Positions 17,164-26,389 of a stretch of DNA of 64,000 bases are shown in pieces. This DNA comes from Rhizobium sp. CCGE 510 (GTDB lineage Bacteria > Pseudomonadota > Alphaproteobacteria > Rhizobiales > Rhizobiaceae). The notes beneath the pieces were generated by a model. That model saw only the letters and a program-made list of their open reading frames with translations, had not been told where the DNA came from and searched no databases. The stretch's first letter is position 1. Each line of letters starts with the position of its first letter. Position numbers and translations under genes: made by a program. Location: the NCBI RefSeq assembly GCF_000292525.1, contig NZ_AEYF01000045.1:620001-684000 (forward strand). Reading direction: 5' to 3'.

Positions 17164-17194
17164 GAAGGCCAGGCCCCATGCCCGGCCTTCTTTC
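17164..17194 (+). terminator. Rho-independent terminator
   Basis: Eleven-base arms with one mismatch (GAAGGCCAGGC at 17164-17174, GCCCGGCCTTC at 17180-17190) enclose a CCCAT loop and are followed by TTTC. It sits 31 bp after the permease stop and before the convergent kinase gene. Confidence 0.75.
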
Positions 17195-17233
17195 ATCGAT
17201 GCAGTCAATCTTGAAAGGAACCTCGCCTCGGGT

Positions 17234-18634
17234 TCAGGTAAGCGGAAGCCGCACGGTGACGACAAGACCGCCGCCATCCGCATCATCGAGCGAGACTGAA
17301 CCTCCCGCACCTTCGACGACCTCCCGGACGATCGCCAGACCCAGGCCGCTGCCCTCCGCTTCGGTCCCCATGATCCGGTAGAACCGTTCGAAAACCTGTT
17401 CGCGCTCCCCCTCGGGAATTCCCGGGCCGTTGTCCTCGACGGTAACGACGGCGTTGCCGTCCGCCTGCCCGACCGTGACGGTCACCCGTCCATTCGTGCA
17501 GGTATAGCGGATCGCGTTGTCTATGAGGTTGACCAGCATCTCGCGCAACATCGTCCCGTCGCCTTCGACGATGACCGGACCATCCGCTTCCAGACCGACG
17601 TCGATGTTGCGCCTCAGCGCCTCTTCGGCATGCGCCTCCAGGATCTCACGGGCTGCCTTGCTGAGGTCGGCGGCGTCGCTGCGCGGGCGCCGGCTTCCGG
17701 GCTCGGCGCGTGACAAGGTAAGGAGTTGGCTGGCCAGACGCGAAATCTGCTTCGTGCTGGTGCGGAGCGCAAATAGCGCCTCGTCGCGGCGAGCCGCATC
17801 GTCTTCGCGTGCCGCCACGCTCGCCTGGGTCGAAATCAGCGCTAGGGGCGTTCGCAGCTGATGGGCCGCATTCGATACGAACCGTCGCTGCGCGGCCATC
17901 TGGTTCTGGACGCGCTCCATATAGTCGTTAAGTGCGTGAACGAGCGGTTGCAGTTCGCTCTGCACCATCTCCGGCGGCAGCGGATCGAGACGGTTTCGAC
18001 CGCGCTGTCGCACAGCGTCCCGCAGTCGCAGAGCCGGCGCCAGGCCCCGTTGAAGCCCGAGGATGGTCACCAGGCTTGCGACGAAGAGGAGCACGAACTG
18101 CTTCGAAAAGTCCGAGAGCCACAGCTGCCGTCGCATCGCGTACTGGCTGTTATGGGTCACGGCGACGGTCACGGAGATGGTGCCGTCATCGGGCAGCCCG
18201 ACGACAGGATGGTCGAGCATCATGACGCGCACATCGGCGCCATGAAACGCGCGATCCTCGCCTGCGCGATGGATGGCCGGCAACGGCAAGTCGGGAACTC
18301 CGCTCACAAGACTGCCCCACGCAGTGATCACCCGATAGGACACCCGGTCGCCGAAGCCTGTATCGAACATCTCCAGCGCGGACGGCGGCACGTCCACTTG
18401 AACATTGCCGCCCTCGTCGACGCGGACGGCCTCGGCGATGACCCGGGCCGATGCCAGAAGCGTTCGATCCGTCACCAGCTTTGCCGTCGCGTCCGCCGTC
18501 CAGAAGCTGTCGTAAAGATTGAAGCCGATGGCGCCGAGCAGGGTCAGCAGCACCCAGCATAGCAGTTGCACCCTCAGGCTCCGGCTGAGCCGCGCGATCG
18601 TCGCCCCCACTTTTGTAACGAGGCTACTGGACAT
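17234..18634 (-). CDS. Sensor histidine kinase, TctE type
   Basis: 466 residues from the ATG at 18634, which overlaps the end of the response-regulator gene by 11 bp. An N-terminal membrane segment (LLCWVLLTLLGAIGFNLY), a periplasmic sensor of about 130 residues and a second segment (FVLLFVASLVTILGL) lead to a short linker, the phosphoacceptor box (NAAHQLRTPLALIST) and the ATP-binding boxes NLIDNAIRYT, DNGPGIPEG and GSGLGLAIV. The two-segment layout and the AHQLRTPL box resemble TctE/QseC kinases. No tricarboxylate transporter is present; neighbours are a uronate-type degradation cluster on the same strand and an NMT1 transporter on the other. Confidence 0.92.
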   Translation of the reverse strand: MSSSLVTKVGATIARLSRSLRVQLLCWVLLTLLGAIGFNLYDSFWTADATAKLVTDRTLLASARVIAEAVRVDEGGNVQVDVPPSALEMFDTGFGDRVSYRVITAWGSLVSGVPDLPLPAIHRAGEDRAFHGADVRVMMLDHPVVGLPDDGTISVTVAVTHNSQYAMRRQLWLSDFSKQFVLLFVASLVTILGLQRGLAPALRLRDAVRQRGRNRLDPLPPEMVQSELQPLVHALNDYMERVQNQMAAQRRFVSNAAHQLRTPLALISTQASVAAREDDAARRDEALFALRTSTKQISRLASQLLTLSRAEPGSRRPRSDAADLSKAAREILEAHAEEALRRNIDVGLEADGPVIVEGDGTMLREMLVNLIDNAIRYTCTNGRVTVTVGQADGNAVVTVEDNGPGIPEGEREQVFERFYRIMGTEAEGSGLGLAIVREVVEGAGGSVSLDDADGGGLVVTVRLPLT

Positions 18635-19292
18635 GTCTGAGGAGATAACCGAGACCACGCAACGTGGCGATCTGAACCGAGCTGCTCTCGAGCTTCTTTC
18701 GCAGCCTGTGAACGTAGATTTCGATGGCGCTCGGATCCGCCTCGTCGTCGAAACCGAACACGCTTTCAGAAAGCGTGGCTTTCGAGACCGTGGTGCCAAG
18801 CTTCATGACGAGCTGCTCAAGGACAGCATATTCGCGCGGCGTCAGTTGCAGCAGCTCGTCCGCGACGAAAAACTGCCGCGTCCCACCGGAAAAACGCAGG
18901 TTGCCGACGGTGATTTCCGACGATGCGCGATCCTGCCCGCGGCGCACCACAGCGCGGATTCTCGCTTCGAGCTCGGCGATTTCGAAAGGCTTGGCGAGAT
19001 AATCGTCGGCGCCGCTGTCGAGTCCCGCCACACGCCCATCCAGGCTCGCATTCGCGGTCAAGATGATGACCGGCAGCTTGCTTCCCGACTGCCTCAATCG
19101 CTTCAAAAGCGTCAATCCGTCGAGCTTGGGCAGCGCAAGGTCGAGGATCATTGCCGAATACTCGGCCACCTTGAGCATATGCTCGGCGTCCTCGCCGTCA
19201 TGAGCGATATCGATAGCATATTGCGCCTGTCGCAGGGCTTTCCCCAGCCAGGCCGCCAGATCCTTGTTGTCCTCCACCACAAGCAGTCGCAT
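18624..19292 (-). CDS. OmpR-type response regulator, TctD-like
   Basis: 222 residues: a receiver domain with acidic pocket ED at 7-8, phospho-acceptor Asp51 (MILDLALP) and the conserved LAKPFE lysine, followed by a winged-helix DNA-binding domain (LTPREYAVLEQLV, IEIYVHRLRKKL). A very strong ribosome-binding site (AAGGAGGTCGG) precedes the ATG at 19292. It is translationally coupled to the kinase gene and lies 59 bp after the unknown 282-residue protein gene, so it may be the last part of the same leftward transcript that starts with the heparinase-like gene. Confidence 0.93.
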   Translation of the reverse strand: MRLLVVEDNKDLAAWLGKALRQAQYAIDIAHDGEDAEHMLKVAEYSAMILDLALPKLDGLTLLKRLRQSGSKLPVIILTANASLDGRVAGLDSGADDYLAKPFEIAELEARIRAVVRRGQDRASSEITVGNLRFSGGTRQFFVADELLQLTPREYAVLEQLVMKLGTTVSKATLSESVFGFDDEADPSAIEIYVHRLRKKLESSSVQIATLRGLGYLLRHVQ

Positions 19293-19351
19293 CCGACCTC
19301 CTTAGCATGGGCACATGCTCTGACGGAAGCGACGCGGTTTCCCCTGAGCCC

Positions 19352-20200
19352 CTATCGGCCGTGCTCTGCCTCACCCTTGATAGCAACGGCTGCGACGTCC
19401 CGGTCTCCGGCGCCCGGCGCCTCCGTTCCCCAGATTTCGATCTGCGTCAGCGCCGGATAGGGCGAGCCGTCCTCCGCCTTGATCAGGCCGTGCATCTCGA
19501 CCCATTCGACGATGCATGGCTCGATGGAAAAACCTTGCGCGGCGCCGGATTTCACCAGCGGAAAAGAAGAGGTTCTGCCGTTCGAGAAGGTGACGCTGGC
19601 TTTCTCCCACCAGGAATCATGCGGGAAGTCGGCCCGGAGGTAGAAGACGATCTCGTCGATCCGGACGGGCCTGCCGAATTCCACCGTCAGCGCGGCTTCA
19701 GGATCGCGATTGATGCCCCAGCTGGTGTAAGGCCAAAAGCCATGATCGTCGTTGGCCTTTTCGCCGTCGATCGCGTTACGCGCCGCAAAGACCGCTTCGC
19801 CTCGGGTTTCGACGTTGGCGCGCGCATGCGGAAAAAGTGCCCGATTGGCGTGATCGTCCCAGGGATTCAGGGCGAGATTGCGCCGCGGGGCGATTTCGTC
19901 GGGCCGGGCGCTTTTTGCTGAAAGCCGATGGATATCTCCCTTAAAGGCATTCGGCGAATAGGACTTTCGCTTGTCGCCGAAGGGCACGGCGAGGCAATAG
20001 TCGCTCTCCCTGATATAGACGAGGCCGGGGTGGATCGCGCTGTCCAACGCCAGGAAGACATGCCCGGGCTCTGAAGCTTCCACGACGACACAGTCGCCAT
20101 CGCGATAGGTCTGGCGAAAGACCAAAAACGTCTCGTCCTGCCCTGTGGCGCTTGCCAGCACGAAGCCATCGGCGTCCGTGATCTTTAGCGTCAATTCCAT
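19352..20200 (-). CDS. Unknown 282-residue protein with discoidin-like C-terminal half
   Basis: No signal peptide. The N-terminal half (TLKITDADGFVLASATGQDE, then VVVEASEPGHVFLALDSAIH) looks like a beta-rich domain. The C-terminal half (about 105-265) has NLALNPWDDHANRALFPHAR, ARNAIDGEKAN, the SWGINRDPEAALTVEFGRPV stretch and VRIDEIVFYLRADFPHDSWW, a layout like F5/8-type (discoidin) domains that bind sugars, here probably in the cytoplasm. A GGAGAGGGCGAGC site precedes the ATG. It follows the heparinase-like gene on the same strand, with a short repeat in the 124-bp gap. A carbohydrate role is inferred from fold and context; I do not recognise a named family. Confidence 0.75.
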   Translation of the reverse strand: MELTLKITDADGFVLASATGQDETFLVFRQTYRDGDCVVVEASEPGHVFLALDSAIHPGLVYIRESDYCLAVPFGDKRKSYSPNAFKGDIHRLSAKSARPDEIAPRRNLALNPWDDHANRALFPHARANVETRGEAVFAARNAIDGEKANDDHGFWPYTSWGINRDPEAALTVEFGRPVRIDEIVFYLRADFPHDSWWEKASVTFSNGRTSSFPLVKSGAAQGFSIEPCIVEWVEMHGLIKAEDGSPYPALTQIEIWGTEAPGAGDRDVAAVAIKGEAEHGR

Positions 20201-20213
20201 GCTCGCCCTCTCC

Positions 20214-20310
20214 AGAACATGATGCCGAAAAGTATGAGCGGTTTTCGGACGACATCATGCTCTAACTGTTTAATTTCGAACAGGATTTGGATTTCAGGCC
20301 GACCCGGCCT
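20214..20310. repeat. Short palindromic intergenic repeat of Rhizobium type
   Basis: An imperfect palindrome (CATGATGCCGAAAA near 20218-20231; TTTTCGG and CATCATG at 20242-20259) is followed by an AT-rich tail with AACAGGATTTGG. From memory this resembles a mosaic element frequent between genes in Rhizobium. A diverged partial copy lies at 38963-38990, just after another stop codon. It separates two genes of the same orientation and could fold in the RNA. Confidence 0.55.
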
Positions 20311-20324
20311 AAAACCGTCCTCTT

Positions 20325-22118
20325 CTAGACAATGCGCAATCTCAGGAGCCTGCCGGCAAACGGCAGGCGCAGCCGGTAGATTTTTTCGGGCCAAGCCGAT
20401 CTCAGCCTGATGTCATCAACTTCGATCTCATCGATTTCGATCGGCCCAGTGCCGTCGGCGAAAATGCTACCGAGATCGGCGAGATCGATCCTGTCCGAGA
20501 TGACGGTCGGTGCTAGGCATGTCATCAGCGACAGGACGGCCGCCCTGCCGCCGTCATAGGTGTCGACGATCTCCACATGGCGGCCGCGCAACAGGGAAAC
20601 GAAGCGATGGTAGCTGTGCAGCTGCGCTTCGGCCGGATAGGCGCCAGATATATCGAGAGAGATGCGTGCGCTCACTTCGTCAAACCCGACCTCGACGTCG
20701 CGCGCGCCAAACGCTTCGCCGGCGGACTGCATGACGCCTGCGAAGGTCGGCAGATTGTGGAAAGCCGACTGCATCGTCCATATTTCATAGCGCCGCGCCG
20801 AAAAGGTCTTTGCGGTATAGGTCTCGACACCGACATCGATGAGCAACGGCCGGCCGTTCTTATAGAGCGTCACGCTTCCGACATCGTTGTGATTGTGGCC
20901 CTCACCGTTGTTGCCGCCCTTGACGGCAAGCGCAAACTGCTCGTCTCGAGCGATGAACAGACCGATGCCGGGGTAGAAAATATCGCGCGCGGATGCCGGC
21001 TCCAGTTCGGCAGCCGGGATCGTATGACCGACCAGCAGTTCCTGTACGCGATACCAGAGGTTCCATTCCCCGGGCAGGTGCGGTTTGTCGGCCGCTGCCC
21101 GGTCGGCTGCTGCGAACTCGGACAGCATCGGCGAGCCGACCGCCTGTCCGAACAGGCGTTCCCGCGCGCTGCAGGGTTCGACCACCGCGGAAGAATCGGC
21201 AAAGTTGAAATAGTAGCGGCCGGCAACATGCATGTTGGCGATATATTCGGCCATGTTGCGGATCTTCGGCTGCTGCCAGAACCTGGCAAACAGGCCCGGC
21301 GCCACCGAATCGAGGATGTTCAACGCACCATGGAGGCAGAGTGCTGCGTGGCGGTAGTAGACGACGCCCTCCTCGCAGGCGCCGTCCGCGGCATAGTCCT
21401 TCAGGAAAGCATCAAGACTGCCGAGCGCCTTTCTGACAACGGCATGGCGCGTAGCCTGATCTGTCTTCAGCGAAAAGACGGTCAAGAGGACGTTCTGGGT
21501 GATCCATGCCGTCCAGTTGTTCATCTGCTCATCGCCGCGGCCCATCCACCAGAAATGCCGGCCGAGATAAGGCGCAAGGATGCGGGCCTCGATCTCGCGT
21601 TCCACCCGTGCCGCAATCTCGGGGCTGATGCCGTCGAGTTCATCGCCGAGTAATGCGACGGCGGTGGCAAGCAGGGCGGCCGTTTCGGCGGCGAAGAGAT
21701 CGACGACGGGCTGCGAACTGTCGGGCAGCGGCAAACGCGCACCGCTGCGTTCATAGGCATTATGCGCCGGAAGCTGCCAGCCGCTTTCCTCGGCGATCAG
21801 GAAGATGCCGTCAACGATCTTCGGCAGGAACCGGGCTGCGCCTTGGGTGAGTTCGCCGAGTACCAGATTGTTGAGCATCCGGCGCCGTGTGAAATAGAGC
21901 TCCTCGAAGCGCGAACGGTTACCCGTCGCGGTGAACTCCCGGTAATCCGACGCGGTGATAACAGGCCAGGCCCGCGCCAAAGTCTCTTCGGCCTCCCGAA
22001 CGACCAGTTCGCGTGTCGCCTGGGGCACGGAATTCCATCTGGCGCGATCGGAGCAGATCGCCCCGGGCGTGAAATCGCCCAGCACATCCGGCAGCTCTCC
22101 TGAAATTGGGCTGAACAT
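20325..22118 (-). CDS. Heparinase II/III-family polysaccharide lyase-like protein
   Basis: 597 residues from the ATG at 22118, preceded by GGGGAGAG. The first 350 residues form an alpha-helical (alpha/alpha-toroid) region; the C-terminal part has the heparinase II/III beta-sandwich features FALAVKGGNNGEGHNHNDVG, then GRPLLIDVGVETYTAKTFSA and the later MQSAFHNLPTF, whose His and Tyr residues match conserved positions in this superfamily. Such enzymes cleave uronic-acid-containing polysaccharides by beta-elimination, leaving a 4,5-unsaturated uronate. There is no signal peptide, so it may act on imported oligosaccharides. A GH88 enzyme, which removes exactly such unsaturated ends, is encoded on the opposite strand of the same cluster. 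The polymer is not identifiable. Confidence 0.85.
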   Translation of the reverse strand: MFSPISGELPDVLGDFTPGAICSDRARWNSVPQATRELVVREAEETLARAWPVITASDYREFTATGNRSRFEELYFTRRRMLNNLVLGELTQGAARFLPKIVDGIFLIAEESGWQLPAHNAYERSGARLPLPDSSQPVVDLFAAETAALLATAVALLGDELDGISPEIAARVEREIEARILAPYLGRHFWWMGRGDEQMNNWTAWITQNVLLTVFSLKTDQATRHAVVRKALGSLDAFLKDYAADGACEEGVVYYRHAALCLHGALNILDSVAPGLFARFWQQPKIRNMAEYIANMHVAGRYYFNFADSSAVVEPCSARERLFGQAVGSPMLSEFAAADRAAADKPHLPGEWNLWYRVQELLVGHTIPAAELEPASARDIFYPGIGLFIARDEQFALAVKGGNNGEGHNHNDVGSVTLYKNGRPLLIDVGVETYTAKTFSARRYEIWTMQSAFHNLPTFAGVMQSAGEAFGARDVEVGFDEVSARISLDISGAYPAEAQLHSYHRFVSLLRGRHVEIVDTYDGGRAAVLSLMTCLAPTVISDRIDLADLGSIFADGTGPIEIDEIEVDDIRLRSAWPEKIYRLRLPFAGRLLRLRIV

Positions 22119-22278
22119 GTCTCTCCCCGTACCGGAAAAGCACCAACGGGCGTTTGCTTTCCTACTCACCTATCATATGTATTTTTCCATTTCCACAACA
22201 TTCATATGACATGTCCAGAACTTGTTTGACCAATGTGGGATATGTGCTATGCCGGTGCGAGAGGAAGAGGAGGCATCT

Positions 22279-23235
22279 GTGTCCCTATCGAATTCGGTCA
22301 TCATAGTGGATGGCGCTCCGGCAGCCTCCGGCCGAAAGGTCACGGTCCTGTCCAAGCGCCAGCGCAGGATACGCAACGCGCTTGTCGCCTACTCCTTTAT
22401 TGCGCCGAATTTCCTCGGCTTCGCCATCTTCACGCTCGGCCCGATCCTGTTCGCCTTCGCGCTCGCCTTCATGCATTGGGACGGCTCGAACGCGATCACA
22501 TTCGCGGGCCTCGACAATTTCTGGCGGCTGTTCGAGGACAAGGCCTTCATCTCGGCGTTCTGGAACACGGTTATCTACACGGTCGCCTCCGTGCCGGCGA
22601 CGCTCGTCTGCGCGCTCGGCCTCGCCGTCCTCCTCAACCAGAAGATCGTCGGGCGCGATTTCTTCCGCACGGCGATGTTCTTCCCTTATGTCGCCTCGCT
22701 GGTCGCCGTTGCCGTCGTCTGGAACATGATCTTCAATCCCGAGATGGGACCGGTGAACATGGTCCTCTACACGCTCGGCCTCGACCCGAAGAACATGCCG
22801 GGATGGGCGGCCGATCGCCACTGGGCGATGGTGACGGTAATCCTCTTCGGCATCTGGAAGAACATGGGTTACTACATGGTCATCTATCTGGCCGGCCTGC
22901 AGGGCATCAATGCCGAACTCTATGAGGCCGCCGATCTCGATGGCGCCAATTCCTGGCAGAAATTCATCCATGTCACGGTGCCGCAGCTCGGCCCGACGAC
23001 CTTCTTCGTCACCGTCATGCTGACCATCCAGTCCTTCAAGGTATTCGATCAGATCTACATGATCACCCAGGGCGGACCCGGCACCTCGACGCTGGTCCTC
23101 GTCTACCACATCTACAACGAGGCCTTCATTTCCTGGGATCTCGGCTATTCCAGCATGGTTTCGCTGGTGCTGTTCTTCCTCGTTCTCGCTGTCACCGTCT
23201 TCCAATTCCGGCGCCAGAGGGAGGACGAGGCATGA
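22279..23235 (+). CDS. CUT1 ABC transporter permease, MalF/UgpA type
   Basis: 318 residues from a GTG at 22279, chosen because AGGAGG lies five bases before it; in-frame ATGs upstream (22222, 22249) lack a comparable site. Six membrane segments start with LVAYSFIAPNFLGFAIFTLG, and the EAA loop is YEAADLDGANSWQKFIHVTV. It overlaps the next permease gene by 4 bp (ATGA). It opens the rightward transport/degradation operon and is divergent from the heparinase-like gene; the 160-bp shared region holds two TCATATG motifs (near 22173 and 22201) that may be regulator contacts. Confidence 0.92.
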   Translation: MSLSNSVIIVDGAPAASGRKVTVLSKRQRRIRNALVAYSFIAPNFLGFAIFTLGPILFAFALAFMHWDGSNAITFAGLDNFWRLFEDKAFISAFWNTVIYTVASVPATLVCALGLAVLLNQKIVGRDFFRTAMFFPYVASLVAVAVVWNMIFNPEMGPVNMVLYTLGLDPKNMPGWAADRHWAMVTVILFGIWKNMGYYMVIYLAGLQGINAELYEAADLDGANSWQKFIHVTVPQLGPTTFFVTVMLTIQSFKVFDQIYMITQGGPGTSTLVLVYHIYNEAFISWDLGYSSMVSLVLFFLVLAVTVFQFRRQREDEA

Positions 23236-24068
23236 GGATCGCCGGACGCAGGGTGACCGTCGGGACGATCGCGATTTATGCCATCGTCATCGCCGTCACG
23301 CTGATCATGCTGATGCCCTTCGCCTGGATGATTTCGGCATCGCTGAAGCTCAGCCGCGACGTGTTCGCTTTCCCGATCGAGTGGATACCGTCCGTGCCGC
23401 AGTGGCAAAACTACGTCGATATCTGGACGAAGATCCCGCTCGCCCTCTTCATCTACAACACCTCGAAGCTGACGATCATCGTCACGCTGCTGCAGCTCCT
23501 GACCTCCAGCTTTGCGGCCTACGCCTTCGCCAAGCTGAATTTCCCCTATAAGAACACGCTGTTCCTCGGCTACATCGCCACCATCGCCATGCCCTGGCAG
23601 GTCTATATGGTGCCGCAATTCCTGCTGATGCGCGAATTCGGCCTCAACAACACCCATCTGGCGCTGATCTGCCTGCAGGCCTTCACCGCCTTCGGCGTCT
23701 TCCTGATGCGGCAGTTCTACATGTCGATCCCGACCGAACTTTGCGAAGCGGCTCGCATCGACGGCATGAACGAGTACCAGATCTGGGCGCGCATCATGCT
23801 GCCGCTGTCGAAGCCCGCGCTCTCGACCCTGACGATCTTCACCTTCGTCACCACCTGGAACGACTTTCTCGGCCCGATGATTTATCTGACCAAGACCGAG
23901 CTGAAAACGGTCCAGATCGGCCTGCGCATGTTCATCTCGCAGTATTCGGCTGAGTACGGGCTGATTATGGCGGCCTCCGTCGTCGCGCTCGTCCCGGTTC
24001 TCGTTGTCTTCCTTGCTCTTCAGCGCTTCTTCGTCGAGGGCATCGCCTCGACCGGGTTGAAGGGTTAA
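23232..24068 (+). CDS. CUT1 ABC transporter permease, MalG type
   Basis: 278 residues, coupled to the previous gene through an ATGA overlap. It has six predicted membrane segments and the EAA loop CEAARIDGMNEYQIWARIML. Only three bases separate its stop codon from the GH88 gene, so transport and degradation are tightly co-expressed. The substrate is inferred to be an unsaturated uronate oligosaccharide from the adjacent enzyme. Confidence 0.93.
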   Translation: MRIAGRRVTVGTIAIYAIVIAVTLIMLMPFAWMISASLKLSRDVFAFPIEWIPSVPQWQNYVDIWTKIPLALFIYNTSKLTIIVTLLQLLTSSFAAYAFAKLNFPYKNTLFLGYIATIAMPWQVYMVPQFLLMREFGLNNTHLALICLQAFTAFGVFLMRQFYMSIPTELCEAARIDGMNEYQIWARIMLPLSKPALSTLTIFTFVTTWNDFLGPMIYLTKTELKTVQIGLRMFISQYSAEYGLIMAASVVALVPVLVVFLALQRFFVEGIASTGLKG

Positions 24069-24071
24069 GCC

Positions 24072-25244
24072 ATGAACGCCGTTTCCTCAGTCGCGCCGCA
24101 GCCGATCACCGACGAGGAGGTGAAAGCCGCGCTCGATCTCGCCGTCGATCAGGTCCGGCGCAACCTTCCCGATTTCACCCATGCCGCGCAGAACCATTCG
24201 AGCGTCAACAATTTCTATCCCGCCGTCGCCAACGACCAATGGACCGCAGGCTTCTGGCCGGGAGAGCTGTGGCTCGCCTTCGAGCACAGCGGCGAGGCGG
24301 TGTTCCGGGATGCCGCGCGGATCCAGGTCCAATCGTTCCTGCATCGGATCGTCAACCGCATCGAGACCGACCATCACGACATGGGCTTTCTCTATTCGCC
24401 CTCCTGCATCGCTGCCTGGAAGCTCGTCGGAGACGAGGATGGCCGCCAAGCCGCGATCCTCGCCGCCGACCAGTTGATCGAGCGTTTTCAGCCGATCGGT
24501 CAGTTCATCCAGGCCTGGGGCCGCAAGGGTAAAGCAGAAGAATATCGCTATATCATCGATTGCCTTTTGAACCTGCCGCTTCTCTATTGGGCAAGCCGCG
24601 AGACTGGCGATCCGAAATACCGCGAGATCGCGCTTATCCACGCCCGCACCACCCTCGCCAATTCGGTGCGGCCAGACGATTCCACCTATCACACCTTTTA
24701 CATGGACCCGGTCACCGGAGCGCCAGTGCGCGGTGCCACCAAACAGGGGTACCGGGACGACAGCGCCTGGGCGCGCGGACAGGCCTGGGGAATTTCAGGC
24801 ATGGCGCTCTCCTATCGCTATGAGCGCATCGAGGAATATCGCCAGACCTTCGACCGGCTGCTCGCCTTCTATCTCGACCGTCTTCCGGCCGACATGGTGC
24901 CCTATTGGGATCTCGTCTTTTCTGACGCAGACGGCGAGCCGCGCGACAGCTCGTCGGCGTCGATCACCGCCTGCGGCCTTCTTGAAATGGCCGATCTCGT
25001 CGAAGCCGAAGCCGCCGAGCGTTATCGCACTCTGGCGCGGCGGATGATGAAGAGCCTGGCCGACCACTATGCGGTCAAGGATCCCACGGTCTCCAACGGC
25101 CTGGTTCTGCACGCCACCTATTCGAAGAAATCGCCGTTCAACACCTGCCGCGGCGAGGGCGTCGATGAATGCGTCTCCTGGGGAGATTATTATTACATGG
25201 AAGCTTTGACACGCCTCTCGCGTCGCTGGTCTTCCTATTGGTGA
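24072..25244 (+). CDS. Unsaturated glucuronyl hydrolase-like enzyme, GH88 family
   Basis: 390 residues, the usual length of the family's alpha/alpha-barrel. DQWTAGFWPGELWLAFEHSG, then HHDMGFLYSPS with Asp103 and IIDCLLNLPLLYWAS with Asp163, match the two catalytic aspartates of GH88 enzymes in spacing (60 residues). YRDDSAWARGQAWGISGMAL and the terminal RGEGVDECVSWGDYYYMEAL are also characteristic. It hydrates the double bond of 4,5-unsaturated uronyl ends made by polysaccharide lyases, releasing the uronate. No signal peptide, so cytoplasmic. GH105 is the closest alternative, but GH88 fits better. Confidence 0.9.
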   Translation: MNAVSSVAPQPITDEEVKAALDLAVDQVRRNLPDFTHAAQNHSSVNNFYPAVANDQWTAGFWPGELWLAFEHSGEAVFRDAARIQVQSFLHRIVNRIETDHHDMGFLYSPSCIAAWKLVGDEDGRQAAILAADQLIERFQPIGQFIQAWGRKGKAEEYRYIIDCLLNLPLLYWASRETGDPKYREIALIHARTTLANSVRPDDSTYHTFYMDPVTGAPVRGATKQGYRDDSAWARGQAWGISGMALSYRYERIEEYRQTFDRLLAFYLDRLPADMVPYWDLVFSDADGEPRDSSSASITACGLLEMADLVEAEAAERYRTLARRMMKSLADHYAVKDPTVSNGLVLHATYSKKSPFNTCRGEGVDECVSWGDYYYMEALTRLSRRWSSYW

Positions 25245-25259
25245 ATTCAGGAGGAACCG

Positions 25260-26369
25260 ATGGCCAGCATTTCGCTTAACGCGCTGAACAAATCCTACGG
25301 CGCGCTCACCGTCGTCCACGATATCGACCTGGAGATCGCCGACAAGGAATTCATCATTCTGGTCGGCCCCTCCGGCTGCGGAAAGTCGACGACGCTCAGG
25401 ATGATCGCCGGCCTCGAGGAGATCTCGGGAGGAGAATTGAAGATCGGCGGCGACCTCATGAACGACGTCCCCTCCAAGGATCGGGATATCGCCATGGTCT
25501 TCCAGAACTATGCGCTCTATCCGCATATGACCGTCTACAAGAACATGGCCTTCGGCCTGCAGCTCAGAAGGGTATCGCGCGACTTCATCGATATCAAAGT
25601 GCAGGACGCCGCCAAGATCCTCGACATCAGCCATCTGCTGAACCGCAAGCCGAAGGCGCTTTCGGGCGGACAGCGCCAGCGCGTGGCGCTCGGCCGCGCC
25701 ATGGTGCGCAATCCGGCCGTCTTCCTTCTCGACGAGCCGCTTTCCAATCTCGACGCCAAGCTGCGCGGCACGATGCGCTCTGAAATCACCAAGCTGCACA
25801 AGCGGCTCAACGCTACCTTCATCTACGTCACCCACGACCAAGTGGAAGCCATGACCATGGCCGACCGGATCGTCGTCATGAAAGACGGACACATCCAGCA
25901 GGTCGACACGCCGCAGAACCTCTACGACCGTCCCGTCAACATGTTCGTCGCCGGCTTCATCGGCGCGCCGCAGATGAACATGCTGCCATCGACCATCCAG
26001 CGCCAGGGCGACGGCTATATCGCCGTCTTCGATGGCCGGGAACTGCCGCTGCCTGATCATTTCGACAAGGGCAGGATCGCACCCTATGAGGGACGCGAGC
26101 TGGTGCTCGGCATCCGGCCTGAGAATTTTCACGAACTGCCGCCGGCCGACATCTCCGCCGAGAACCTGGCGCCGCTGGATGCGGTCGTGGAACTTGCCGA
26201 ACCGATGGGCTCGGAAGTGCACCTGAACATGGTAGCGGGCGGCCGCAATCTCATCGCCCGGGTCTCGCCGCGTTTCCGTCCGGCGATCGGCGAGACGGCA
26301 AGGCTCGTCGCCGACATGAGCAATGCGCAGCTGTTCGACAAGGAAACGGAACGCTCGATTCTTTACTGA
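25260..26369 (+). CDS. ABC transporter ATP-binding protein, MsmK/UgpC/MalK type
   Basis: 369 residues: a nucleotide-binding domain with Walker A GPSGCGKST, Q-loop MVFQNYALYPH, signature LSGGQRQR, Walker B VFLLDEPLSNLD and switch YVTHDQ, followed by the MalK-like regulatory TOBE domain (IGAPQMNMLPSTIQ, LVLGIRPENFHEL). A strong site (CAGGAGGAACCG) precedes the ATG. It energises the two CUT1 permeases encoded upstream. As ATPases of this type are often shared, it might also serve the fucosidase-linked transporter at 7276-10426, which lacks one. Confidence 0.95.
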   Translation: MASISLNALNKSYGALTVVHDIDLEIADKEFIILVGPSGCGKSTTLRMIAGLEEISGGELKIGGDLMNDVPSKDRDIAMVFQNYALYPHMTVYKNMAFGLQLRRVSRDFIDIKVQDAAKILDISHLLNRKPKALSGGQRQRVALGRAMVRNPAVFLLDEPLSNLDAKLRGTMRSEITKLHKRLNATFIYVTHDQVEAMTMADRIVVMKDGHIQQVDTPQNLYDRPVNMFVAGFIGAPQMNMLPSTIQRQGDGYIAVFDGRELPLPDHFDKGRIAPYEGRELVLGIRPENFHELPPADISAENLAPLDAVVELAEPMGSEVHLNMVAGGRNLIARVSPRFRPAIGETARLVADMSNAQLFDKETERSILY

Positions 26370-26389
26370 GGCGCCTGCGGGAGAGGGCT

